Positions 1 to 5,007 of a stretch of DNA of 5,962 nt are shown one piece after another (within the stretch, counting starts at the first letter, position 1; every line of letters starts with the position of its first letter). Made by a program: the position numbers and the translations under genes. The notes under the pieces are model-generated. The model worked only from the letters and a program-made list of their open reading frames with translations. It did not search any database and had not been told where the DNA came from. The DNA comes from Desulfovibrio sp. (lineage in GTDB: Bacteria; Desulfobacterota; Desulfovibrionia; Desulfovibrionales; Desulfovibrionaceae): contig JAIWOE010000218.1 in NCBI GenBank assembly GCA_020217165.1, positions 1-5,962 of the forward strand, written 5' to 3'.

Positions 1-50
1 TCGGCGATGGAGAAGCAGCCGGGTTCCGATTTGACCAACCAATGCGCCAT
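1..50 (-). CDS. EVE-domain (PUA-like) protein, N-terminal fragment
   Basis: Only the first 16 codons lie in the window; the gene continues off the left edge. They read MAHWLVKSEPGCFSIA, the hallmark start of EVE-domain (formerly DUF55) proteins, whose first strand carries W-L-x-K-S-E-P-x-x-F-S. EVE domains are small PUA-like folds of about 140-150 residues. They are thought to bind modified bases in DNA or RNA, but the cellular role of most free-standing members is unknown. The start is secure: the ATG is preceded by GGGAGG (complement of 58-63) with a 7-nt spacer. The response-regulator stop lies only 20 bp upstream, so the two genes are probably co-transcribed. The fragment is too short to judge the rest of the protein. 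Confidence 0.85.
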   Translation of the reverse strand, partial: MAHWLVKSEPGCFSIA

Positions 51-57
51 GGTGTTT

Positions 58-63
58 CCTCCC
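58..63 (-). promoter_or_regulatory. Shine-Dalgarno of the EVE gene
   Basis: On the minus strand this reads GGGAGG, 7 nt before the ATG at 50. It is one of the two best ribosome sites in the window. It supports calling a real gene at the edge even though only 50 bases are visible. Confidence 0.8.
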
Positions 64-70
64 GGATGAT

Positions 71-1633
71 TCAGGCCCCGCTGCCATGGCAGACGGAATC
101 CACCCGGTTGCGGCCCTGCTCCTTGGCCTTGTACAGGGCGGCGTCCGCCCGTTTGAGCACGTCATCAAAGGATTCCCCGGGCTGGTGCGTGGCAATGCCA
201 AAGCTGGCGGTAAAGGGGATTTCCGTCTTGCCGTACAGCACGGGGAGGCAGGCAAAGTGGCTGCGGATGCGCTCGGCCACGGAACATGCGTCCTGGCACT
301 GGGTTTCCGGCAGCAGCACGGCAAACTCTTCGCCGCCGTGGCGGGCCAGGGTATCATAGAGGCGCAGGCAGGAGGCGGCGCGCAGGGCGGCCTGGCGAAG
401 GATTTCGTCCCCGGCGTCATGACCAAAGGAGTCATTGATGCTCTTGAAGCGGTCCAGGTCGAACAAAATGAGGCTGAAGGGCACCCCCGAACGCTGGCTG
501 CGTCCCAGCTCCTGGGCGCCCAGCTCAAAGAGCCTGCGTCGGTTGCAGATTTTGGTCAGGCAGTCGGTGGAAGCCATTTCCCGCAGCTGTTCATTGGCCT
601 GCTGCAGTTCGGCGGTGCGCTCCGCCACGCGGCGTTCCAGGTCTTCATTGGCCAGGGTCAGTTGCTCGTTGGCGGCCAGGAGCTTTTCGTAGAGCAGCAC
701 GTTGGTGAAGCTGGCGGAAATCTTGGTGGCAAAGAGTTCCAGCAGGCGGCGATCGTCCTTGCGCAGGGGGCTGCGCTGCAGGGCCAGGGCCGCCACCTCG
801 TTGCCATCCTCTGCCCGCAGGTACAGGGTGGTGGCGTTGTCCAGATAGACGTTTTCCCGCCGCTCAAAGGCGGTGTGGATGGCCTCCCGGATCTGCGGAT
901 CTTCCAGGGCGTCCAGGGAGGCGCGGGCCAGGGCGGCAAAGCGTCCCGCACCGGCGATGATGGTGGGGGGCGCGCCATCAGCCTTCTGCAGGCAGATGAC
1001 GCCTTCCGGCTTCTGTTCCAGCAGGGAACAGACCTGCAGCAGGGCGCCTTCGGCGAATTCGGCCATGGAGACCATTTCCATGAGCTGGTCCGAGGCGCGG
1101 ATGATTTTTTCCAGCCCAGCCCGGTTGGCCTCAATGGTGATGATATCCCGATACGAGCGCAGGGCCGCGATGAGGGTGGTGAAGAGCTTCTGGGTGGTGA
1201 GCTCGGTCTTGGCCTTGTAATCGTTGATATCGTATTCCACAATGACGCGTTCTTCCGGCGCCTGGCCGGGCTGGCCGGTGCGCAGGATGATGCGCGTGGC
1301 CCGCAGGCCCAGATCCTCGCGGATTTTCTTCGTCAGACGCAGGCCGGCATCCTCGGTTTCCATGACCACATCCAGCAGAATCACAGCAATGTCCTGTCGC
1401 TGCCGCAGCAGGGCTTCGGCTTCGGCGGCGGAATAGGCGCTCAGGAGTTGCAGGCGGCGGTCCTTGTAGGTCACCTTGCGCAGGGCCAGGCGGGTGACGG
1501 CGTGCACCTCCGCATCATCGTCCACGATGAGCACCGGCCAGCCTTCGTCCAGGGGCAGGCGGGCGGGGTCCGTGGCGGCGGGCTGCTGTTCCGTGGCCGG
1601 GGATTGTTTGGAGGCAAAGAGAAACTGCGTCAT
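71..1633 (-). CDS. Response regulator diguanylate cyclase (REC-DUF3369-GGDEF)
   Basis: A 520-aa cytoplasmic response regulator predicted to make c-di-GMP from two GTP under control of a sensor kinase. The receiver spans about residues 32-150: acidic pocket D38-D40, phospho-acceptor D88 in VILLDVVM, T119 in RTGQ, and K142 in the D-Y-x-x-K element. Residues ~155-315 match the DUF3369 (GAF-like) module that typically follows this kind of receiver (DINDYKAKTELT). A coiled coil at ~315-352 leads into the GGDEF domain (~355-515). It has FDLD (D392), the active-site loop G433-G-E-E-F437, and an RxxD product-inhibition site (R424-L-Y-D427) exactly five residues upstream, so the cyclase looks catalytically intact. 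There is no EAL domain. The ATG has GGAG (complement of 1642-1645) 8 nt upstream. The gene lies 51 bp downstream of the kinase, its probable partner, and 20 bp upstream of the EVE gene. Confidence 0.93.
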   Translation of the reverse strand: MTQFLFASKQSPATEQQPAATDPARLPLDEGWPVLIVDDDAEVHAVTRLALRKVTYKDRRLQLLSAYSAAEAEALLRQRQDIAVILLDVVMETEDAGLRLTKKIREDLGLRATRIILRTGQPGQAPEERVIVEYDINDYKAKTELTTQKLFTTLIAALRSYRDIITIEANRAGLEKIIRASDQLMEMVSMAEFAEGALLQVCSLLEQKPEGVICLQKADGAPPTIIAGAGRFAALARASLDALEDPQIREAIHTAFERRENVYLDNATTLYLRAEDGNEVAALALQRSPLRKDDRRLLELFATKISASFTNVLLYEKLLAANEQLTLANEDLERRVAERTAELQQANEQLREMASTDCLTKICNRRRLFELGAQELGRSQRSGVPFSLILFDLDRFKSINDSFGHDAGDEILRQAALRAASCLRLYDTLARHGGEEFAVLLPETQCQDACSVAERIRSHFACLPVLYGKTEIPFTASFGIATHQPGESFDDVLKRADAALYKAKEQGRNRVDSVCHGSGA

Positions 1634-1684
1634 GGGTCACGCTCCATCCACACGCTGCCTGGTGTGGCGCAGGCCGATGGCTTG

Positions 1685-2602
1685 TCAGGCGGCGGCGGGT
1701 GAGGGGAAAGTGATGGTAAAGGTTGTGCCTTGGCCTTCGGCGCTGGCCAGGGCAATGCTCCCTCCCAGGGAATTCACCACCAGGTTGTAGACGATGTGCA
1801 GACCAAGCCCGGTGCCACCCTGGCCCCGGCGCGTGGTGAAAAAGGGATCGAAGGCCCGGCGGCGCACGGCCTCGGGCATGCCGGCGCCGTTGTCCTCAAA
1901 CACCAGGGTCAGGGTGTTCGTATCCGCGGCGTGTGGAGGGGCGGGCAGGACGCGAATGCGCATGGTTCCCGGGTGTTCCGGAACGTCAGGATCCCCGGAG
2001 GCACGGAAGGCATGATTCAGGGAGTTCATGACCAGATTGCTCACAATCTGGGCCAGGGCGCCGGGATTGCACACCACCGTGAGCCCTTCCGGACACTCCA
2101 CCTCCAGGGCGTGGGGGGTGCGTTTGAGCTGGGGCCGCAGGCTGAGGACAAGATCGTCAAGATACTCCTTGAGATCAATGGCCCGCAGCTCCTGCACGCT
2201 TTGGTCGGCAGCCACCTGCTTGAAGGAGCGGACCAGATCCGCCGCGCGGGTGCAGTTGGCCACCATGAGCCGGGTGGCCTCGCTGGCGTCGGCAATGAAC
2301 TCGGCCATCTGCTCGGCGGTGAGGGTTTGGTCGTCAAAGGCACGGCCCACCTGGGCCACGTCCTTGTCCAGCTGGGAGGCCGCCGTGAGGGCCACGCCCA
2401 GGGGCGTGTTGATCTCATGGGCCACGCCGGCCACCATGGAGCCCAGGGAGGCCATTTTCTCCTGCTCCTGCAGGGTGGCGTGGGCTTTTATGAGTTCTTC
2501 TTCCGCCTCGATGTGTTCGGTTTCGTCCAGAAAAACGCCGTTGATCACCAGCCGGCCGGCGCCTTCCTGCTCCAATGGTTTCACCCGGGCCCGGATGCGC
2601 AC
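1685..2602 (-). CDS. Sensor histidine kinase, C-terminal half (end of PAS, HisKA, HATPase); frameshifted
   Basis: This is the catalytic half of a membrane sensor kinase. Numbered from the GTG at 2602 (305 aa), residues 1-30 are the closing strands of a PAS domain (WVRIRARVKPLEQEG...VFLDETEH, with the W just before the GTG), followed by a coiled linker. The H-box is at 50-70 (MASLGSMVAGVAHEINTPLG) with phospho-acceptor H62. The ATPase follows: N-box N189-LVMNSLNHAF, G1 box EDNGAGMP (236-243), F-box FDPFFTTRRG (251-260) and G2 box GGTGLGLHIV (262-271). All catalytic elements look intact. The GTG has only a weak upstream SD and falls inside the PAS fold. The upstream half overlaps it by 22 bp in another frame. 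The reading frame stays open upstream of the GTG and continues the PAS sequence (ESVHDLAGKAGWVRIRARV). I therefore read this as one gene broken by a frameshift, not an independent kinase. Confidence 0.85.
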   Translation of the reverse strand: MRIRARVKPLEQEGAGRLVINGVFLDETEHIEAEEELIKAHATLQEQEKMASLGSMVAGVAHEINTPLGVALTAASQLDKDVAQVGRAFDDQTLTAEQMAEFIADASEATRLMVANCTRAADLVRSFKQVAADQSVQELRAIDLKEYLDDLVLSLRPQLKRTPHALEVECPEGLTVVCNPGALAQIVSNLVMNSLNHAFRASGDPDVPEHPGTMRIRVLPAPPHAADTNTLTLVFEDNGAGMPEAVRRRAFDPFFTTRRGQGGTGLGLHIVYNLVVNSLGGSIALASAEGQGTTFTITFPSPAAA

Positions 2603-3840
2603 CCAGCCTGCTTTGCCGGCCAGGTCGTGAACCGACTCAGGTGCTCCCAGCGGGGCGGAGAATCCAGGGCCTGTTGGAGGGAGTCCAGGAAGGCTGCGGA
2701 GGGCTGCATCAGATCAGCAATGCGGTCCAGGGTGGCCAGTTCCGGACTCAGTTTGAACAGTTTGCTTAGACGCTGGCTGATGAAGGTGAAGCGGAACCGC
2801 TGGGCAAGGGCGGCGGCGGAATCAACTTCCTCCAGGCGAAAGAGCACCCCGGGCACGCTGGCGGCCATGTCCATGAGCTGGCTGCGGCTTTCCTCCAGGG
2901 CGCGGGCGGCGGCCACAAGGTCAGAAATATCCCGCCACTCCACCAGAATGTATTCCACGTGGTCATGCTCGAAGATGAGGGGCTTGACGCTCACCTCCAC
3001 GGGAAAGGTCTGTCCACGGGCATCCACATTCTGGCTCTGGAACCGGGAAGGGCGGCCGGCCAGGGCATCCATGACGGCCTGGCGGGCCTTCTCTGCCTCC
3101 CGGGGCAGGCGCCACCAGGCAGGCTGCCAGAATTCCAGCCCCAGCACGGCGGCGCGTGCGGCATCAATGCGCTGCAAGGCCGCCTGATTCACCTTGAGGA
3201 TATGGCCGGCAGGGGTGAGCAGGGCCACAAACTGGTTGGCGTTTTCGAATACGGCCACCAGCATTTCTTCGCTGTGCCTGTGCGCGGCCTGGCACCGACG
3301 GGCGCGGGAGGCGAACAGACCCAGAAAAAAGAGCAGCGCCACCAGCAGCACATCCGCAAGGATAATGCCCGTCAAGGCCTTGCGGGCGCCCTGGGACCAG
3401 GAGCGCATGGCGGCGTCATAGGGCTGCTCCAGGCGGGCCGTGCGGTGGATGTCGGCATGGGTGGCCACGAGGGGGGGGCGATCAGGAGCGGAGGGGGCTG
3501 GGTCTTCGGCCTGCACCAGCAGGCGATCCCCGGCAAGGTGCTCCAGGGTCAGGGTTGCCTGGGGTGGCAAAAGCTGGTGCAGGGCATCCCGGGCCTGCAC
3601 CGGAGGAAAAGCGGCGAGGTCCAGCAGGCGGGCCCGGTCCACCAGGGCCAGCAGGGCCTGCTCCAGGCGGCGCTGGGCCTCGGCTTCGGCCTGGGCGCGC
3701 CCCTGGCGGTAATGCGTGATGAAAAAGCCGTTGAGCAACAGCACAAACACCCCGGCAAACAAGGCGATTTGCAGAGCGTGCCTGGAAAAATGCATGCGGA
3801 ATCGGGGTGGGGTGTGGCTGTCGCCGGCCATGAGGGGCAT
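2581..3840 (-). CDS. Sensor histidine kinase, N-terminal half (TM-periplasmic-TM, PAS, PAS); frameshifted
   Basis: The sensory half of the same kinase, 419 aa from the ATG at 3840. TM1 is ~22-42 and TM2 ~154-177. They enclose about 110 residues of probable periplasmic sensor domain that I cannot assign to a family. The first PAS domain is ~191-309 (MLVAVFENANQFVALLTPAGHILKVNQAAL ... EWRDISDL). A second PAS begins at ~323 (SVPGVLFRLEEV). From about residue 402 the sequence turns into unrelated residues and stops at a TGA, so this product would have no kinase domain. It would pair with the REC-GGDEF regulator downstream. No Shine-Dalgarno is visible before M1, M4 or M16; M16 (MHFSRHALQ, just before TM1) is an alternative start. 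An eight-C run lies in the coding strand opposite 3471-3478. Functional assignment is firm; its state as a gene is uncertain because of the frameshift. Confidence 0.85.
   Translation of the reverse strand: MPLMAGDSHTPPRFRMHFSRHALQIALFAGVFVLLLNGFFITHYRQGRAQAEAEAQRRLEQALLALVDRARLLDLAAFPPVQARDALHQLLPPQATLTLEHLAGDRLLVQAEDPAPSAPDRPPLVATHADIHRTARLEQPYDAAMRSWSQGARKALTGIILADVLLVALLFFLGLFASRARRCQAAHRHSEEMLVAVFENANQFVALLTPAGHILKVNQAALQRIDAARAAVLGLEFWQPAWWRLPREAEKARQAVMDALAGRPSRFQSQNVDARGQTFPVEVSVKPLIFEHDHVEYILVEWRDISDLVAAARALEESRSQLMDMAASVPGVLFRLEEVDSAAALAQRFRFTFISQRLSKLFKLSPELATLDRIADLMQPSAAFLDSLQQALDSPPRWEHLSRFTTWPAKQAGCASGPG
2605..2640 (-). other. Frameshift site joining the two kinase halves
   Basis: Reading the coding strand, the N-terminal frame gives PPRWEHL then S-R-F-T-T-W. 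The other frame gives E-S-V-H-D-L-A-G-K-A-G-W-V-R, which continues a normal PAS domain. Adding one G after the CTG codon near 2633 restores W-E-H-L-E-S-V-H-D-L-A-G-K-A-G-W-V-R without loss. Equivalent single-base insertions or two-base deletions nearby would also work. No X-XXY-YYZ slippery heptamer is evident. A real mutation or an assembly error is more likely than programmed frameshifting. Confidence 0.75.
3471..3478. repeat. G8/C8 homopolymer inside the kinase gene
   Basis: Eight consecutive G on the plus strand (C8 in the coding strand, encoding the R-P-P-L region near residue 122 of the sensor half). It is the longest C/G run I noticed in the window and a plausible slippage site. It is in frame in this sequence. 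Confidence 0.8.
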
Positions 3841-3900
3841 CGTCGTTGATGGTGAAAAACAGAACGAGCAGAATTCAACCGCGCGCAGTGTGTACCATGC

Positions 3901-3921
3901 CCCCTGGTGGAGGTCCAGGGG
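3901..3921. repeat. Inverted repeat CCCCTGG-N7-CCAGGGG
   Basis: Perfect 7-bp arms (3901-3907 and 3915-3921) around a 7-nt centre, 61-81 bp before the kinase ATG. The GC-rich stem has no T-run on either side, so it is not a standard terminator. An operator or a leader hairpin is possible. No regulator family is recognised. Confidence 0.5.
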
Positions 3922-3941
3922 CCAGACGTCACATTTTTGTC

Positions 3942-3952
3942 ATAACTGTTAT
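3942..3952. repeat. Short palindrome ATAAC-T-GTTAT
   Basis: Perfect 5-bp arms around one base in a locally AT-rich stretch between the hydrolase stop and the kinase start. It could be an operator half-pair near the kinase promoter, but dyads this short are common by chance. Confidence 0.3.
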
Positions 3953-3990
3953 CAATGATTGGTATCGGTCAGACCGGGGCAGGGGACGTG

Positions 3991-4440
3991 CTAGGCGATG
4001 GCGTCCAGAACCAGGTGGCTGGTGTACCCCAGCACGGCCGCAGCTAACCAGGGGAGCATGGCTTGCCAGGGGAGTTGGTAGAACCACCAGGGCAGGGCGC
4101 AGATACTGGCGGGAATGAGCAGGGCCGCCCACCACCGATGGGTGAAGCCCCGGTGCCTGGACACGGCCGGCAACATGGCCACGAAGCCGAGGATGGCGGC
4201 CCACTTGTATCGTTCCTGCACCATGAGGACGATATCCACCACCAGCAGCAGGGCGTAAAACAGGTGCTGCCCTTTGGAATTGGTGTCCACGTCGGGGAAG
4301 ATGGCGGCCAGGAGTCCCACCACCATCAGGGCCGAAGCCGTGAAGGGGTCGAATACGGCCAGCCCGTAATGATGCGTGATGGCCAGTGCGCCGCCCACCG
4401 CGATGCCGCCGCCGGCGAGATGCAGTTTGTATCCTGGCAT
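3991..4440 (-). CDS. YdjM/DUF457-type membrane-bound metal-dependent hydrolase
   Basis: A 149-aa integral membrane protein that resembles the YdjM (DUF457) family of putative zinc-dependent inner-membrane hydrolases; the substrate is unknown. The start MPGYKLHLAGG is typical of the family, with H7 a likely metal ligand. Other conserved elements are F-P-D-V-D at 48-52, H-R-G-F-T-H at 96-101 and S-H-L-V-L-D at 141-146. Hydrophobic spans fall roughly at 34-48, 58-75, 80-93, 103-121 and 126-141. The protein stops three residues after the final HxxxD motif. Relatives I recall carry a longer tail, so the C terminus looks short. The frame is open upstream to 4839, but that extension looks non-coding (rich in N, P, Q and T) and the family start is at 4440. 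No Shine-Dalgarno is visible before this ATG, which is unusual beside its neighbours. A TATAAT box lies at 4555-4560 on the same strand. Confidence 0.83.
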   Translation of the reverse strand: MPGYKLHLAGGGIAVGGALAITHHYGLAVFDPFTASALMVVGLLAAIFPDVDTNSKGQHLFYALLLVVDIVLMVQERYKWAAILGFVAMLPAVSRHRGFTHRWWAALLIPASICALPWWFYQLPWQAMLPWLAAAVLGYTSHLVLDAIA

Positions 4441-4525
4441 GTACAGTTGGAGTTGCAGTGTGGCAGAAAGACTGCTCCACCTTCCCCGCCAAGCAGGCAA
4501 AGTCAAGGAGTTTGGCAGGATGATT

Positions 4526-4541
4526 TGTTTCACGTGAAATA
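4526..4541. other. parS: Candidate parS site (ParB/Spo0J binding)
   Basis: The sequence TGTTTCACGTGAAATA matches the widely conserved bacterial parS consensus TGTTTCACGTGAAACA at 15 of 16 positions. It includes the whole 12-bp palindromic core TTTCACGTGAAA (4528-4539). The one mismatch is C to T in the outer right flank. The site is intergenic, as parS sites often are. In known systems ParB loads here, spreads and recruits SMC, and sites cluster near the replication origin. No parA or parB gene is in the window. A chance 15/16 match is very unlikely, so I am fairly confident; binding is not demonstrated. Confidence 0.8.
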
Positions 4542-4554
4542 TCTTGTTAGAATT

Positions 4555-4560
4555 ATTATA
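4555..4560 (-). promoter_or_regulatory. TATAAT -10-like box facing the hydrolase gene
   Basis: A perfect TATAAT on the minus strand inside the AT-rich island, pointing toward the hydrolase. At 17 bp upstream the hexamer is CCCATC, a poor -35, so this would be weak or activator-dependent. Transcription from here would give a leader of about 105-110 nt containing the parS sequence. Confidence 0.35.
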
Positions 4561-4580
4561 GAAAAAAATGTTGATAGGAT

Positions 4581-4629
4581 GGGTTTGGGTTGTGGATTGT
4601 TGGTTTGGGTTGGGCAGGGTTGGGTTTGG
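4581..4629 (+). repeat. G/T-rich tract with G-quadruplex motif and 11-bp direct repeat
   Basis: Six GGG runs occur on the plus strand (starting at 4581, 4587, 4607, 4612, 4617 and 4622). The last four form GGGTTGGGCAGGGTTGGG (4607-4624), a canonical three-tetrad G-quadruplex motif with three 2-nt loops. The 11-mer GGTTTGGGTTG occurs twice, at 4582-4592 and 4602-4612. The tract is intergenic and unlike the surrounding codon-biased DNA. Confidence 0.8.
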
Positions 4630-4651
4630 TTGAGAACGTCGAGGCTCCTCC

Positions 4652-4712
4652 CTGAAATGCGTACCTCGGTTACGCAACTGTAATATTGTGGTGGATTCTC
4701 CTGGCATTTCAG
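4652..4712. repeat. 9-bp inverted repeat enclosing a smaller dyad
   Basis: CTGAAATGC (4652-4660) is perfectly complementary to GCATTTCAG (4704-4712). A second dyad, TGCGTA/TACGCA (4658-4663 and 4671-4676), overlaps the left arm, so the two pairings compete at three bases. No T-run follows. The function is unknown. Confidence 0.5.
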
Positions 4713-4766
4713 CACGGACGGGGCTGCAGCAGTCTCGTCCAGAACGACATCGGGCATGTGAAAGTC

Positions 4767-4795
4767 TTGACAAGGGCGCAATGCCGACATACCTG
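4767..4795 (+). promoter_or_regulatory. Possible promoter for the Tim44-like gene
   Basis: A perfect TTGACA -35 (4767-4772) is followed after 17 bp by TACCTG (4790-4795), a weak -10. Start of transcription would be near 4802. That gives a leader of about 209 nt containing both hairpins upstream of the Tim44-like ATG. It is the best plus-strand -35 I see in this gap, but the -10 is poor. Confidence 0.35.
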
Positions 4796-4895
4796 ATCCG
4801 GAACTGAAGGGGAGTAGCTCGCTCAGCCAGGGTCAACAATACTGGCGCCGCATTGTGGCGCTTGGTCCTGGCGTCGGCACGAGCCGATGAGCCAG

Positions 4896-4928
4896 ACCTT
4901 CAGCATGATGAACCATCATGCTGGAGGT
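4896..4928. repeat. Long dyad (15-bp arms, one mismatch, AAC centre)
   Basis: The arms 4896-4910 and 4914-4928 are complementary at 14 of 15 positions, with a perfect inner 10 bp (CAGCATGATG / CATCATGCTG) and an AAC centre. The single mismatch is a G-U wobble if transcribed rightward. No T-run follows on either strand, so it is not an intrinsic terminator. It is either a DNA operator or a strong leader hairpin ('hairpin A'). Confidence 0.75.
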
Positions 4929-4948
4929 GCGCCCCGCAAGCCTCCAGC
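4920..4948 (+). promoter_or_regulatory. Competing hairpin B with anti-Shine-Dalgarno arm
   Basis: GCTGGAGG (4920-4927) pairs perfectly with CCTCCAGC (4941-4948), and an inner GCG/CGC (4929-4931, 4935-4937) extends the stem. Its left arm overlaps the right arm of the dyad at 4896-4928, so the two hairpins exclude each other. Its right arm (CCTCCAG, 4941-4947) is also perfectly complementary to the Shine-Dalgarno segment at 5000-5006. This is seen in sequence; a switch function is inferred. Confidence 0.5.
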
Positions 4949-4973
4949 CCACCAGGGACGCCGGTCCACATGT

Positions 4974-4990
4974 CCGACGTATCCCGACGT
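4974..4990. repeat. Tandem CCGACGT repeat, 10-bp period
   Basis: CCGACGT occurs at 4974-4980 and again at 4984-4990, one helical turn apart, 21-37 bp before the Tim44-like start codon. Tandem short repeats on one face of the helix are typical of some response-regulator sites, but the units are short and no regulator is identified. Confidence 0.4.
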
Positions 4991-4999
4991 TCCATTGTA

Positions 5000-5007
5000 C
5001 TGGAGGT
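5000..5007 (+). promoter_or_regulatory. Shine-Dalgarno of the Tim44-like gene (CTGGAGGT)
   Basis: GGAGG (5002-5006) lies 4 nt before the ATG at 5011 and decides the start. The full octamer CTGGAGGT is an exact copy of 4921-4928, which is part of both leader hairpins. Confidence 0.8.

Larger units (their letters stand above)
3841..3990. other. Intergenic spacer upstream of the kinase gene
   Basis: This 150-bp gap separates the hydrolase stop from the kinase start, both on the minus strand. It should hold the kinase operon promoter if there is one, but I find no convincing -35/-10 pair. A TTGATA on the minus strand (within 3953-3958) has only a poor -10 about 17 bp on. The spacer does contain two short dyads, listed separately. 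No T-tract terminator is visible after the hydrolase stop, so read-through from the hydrolase into the kinase is possible. Confidence 0.5.

Noticed and set aside
1648..1667. CCACAC/GTGTGG stem between kinase and response regulator genes
   Set aside because: Only 6-bp arms, no T-run, and within a 51-bp intra-operon gap; too weak to call a terminator or processing site.
86..1702. 538-aa open frame on the plus strand
   Set aside because: It is antisense to the well-supported REC-DUF3369-GGDEF gene; long opposite-strand frames are expected from high third-position GC, and the translation shows no family motif.
2581..2640. Programmed -1 ribosomal frameshift to make the full kinase
   Set aside because: No X-XXY-YYZ slippery heptamer or obvious downstream stimulator in the overlap; mutation or sequencing error is simpler.
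1730..3187. 485-aa open frame on the plus strand
   Set aside because: Antisense shadow of the kinase gene, with low-complexity G/H/Q-rich translation and no recognisable domain.
2959..3849. 296-aa open frame on the plus strand
   Set aside because: Antisense to the sensor half of the kinase; glycine- and glutamine-rich nonsense with no motif.
3841..3990. LexA or FNR-type operator in the kinase/hydrolase spacer
   Set aside because: The CTGT...ACAG and TTGAT-N4-ATCAA arrangements are not present with correct spacing.
4591..4599. DnaA-box-like TGTGGATTG
   Set aside because: Only 7/9 to TGTGGATAA and inside a G/T-rich repeat; with no cluster of better boxes it does not support an origin here.
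4441..4839. N-terminal extension of the hydrolase to an ATG at 4839
   Set aside because: The added 133 residues cross the parS site, AT-rich island and G-rich tract, look non-coding, and the family's usual start MPGYKLHL is at 4440.
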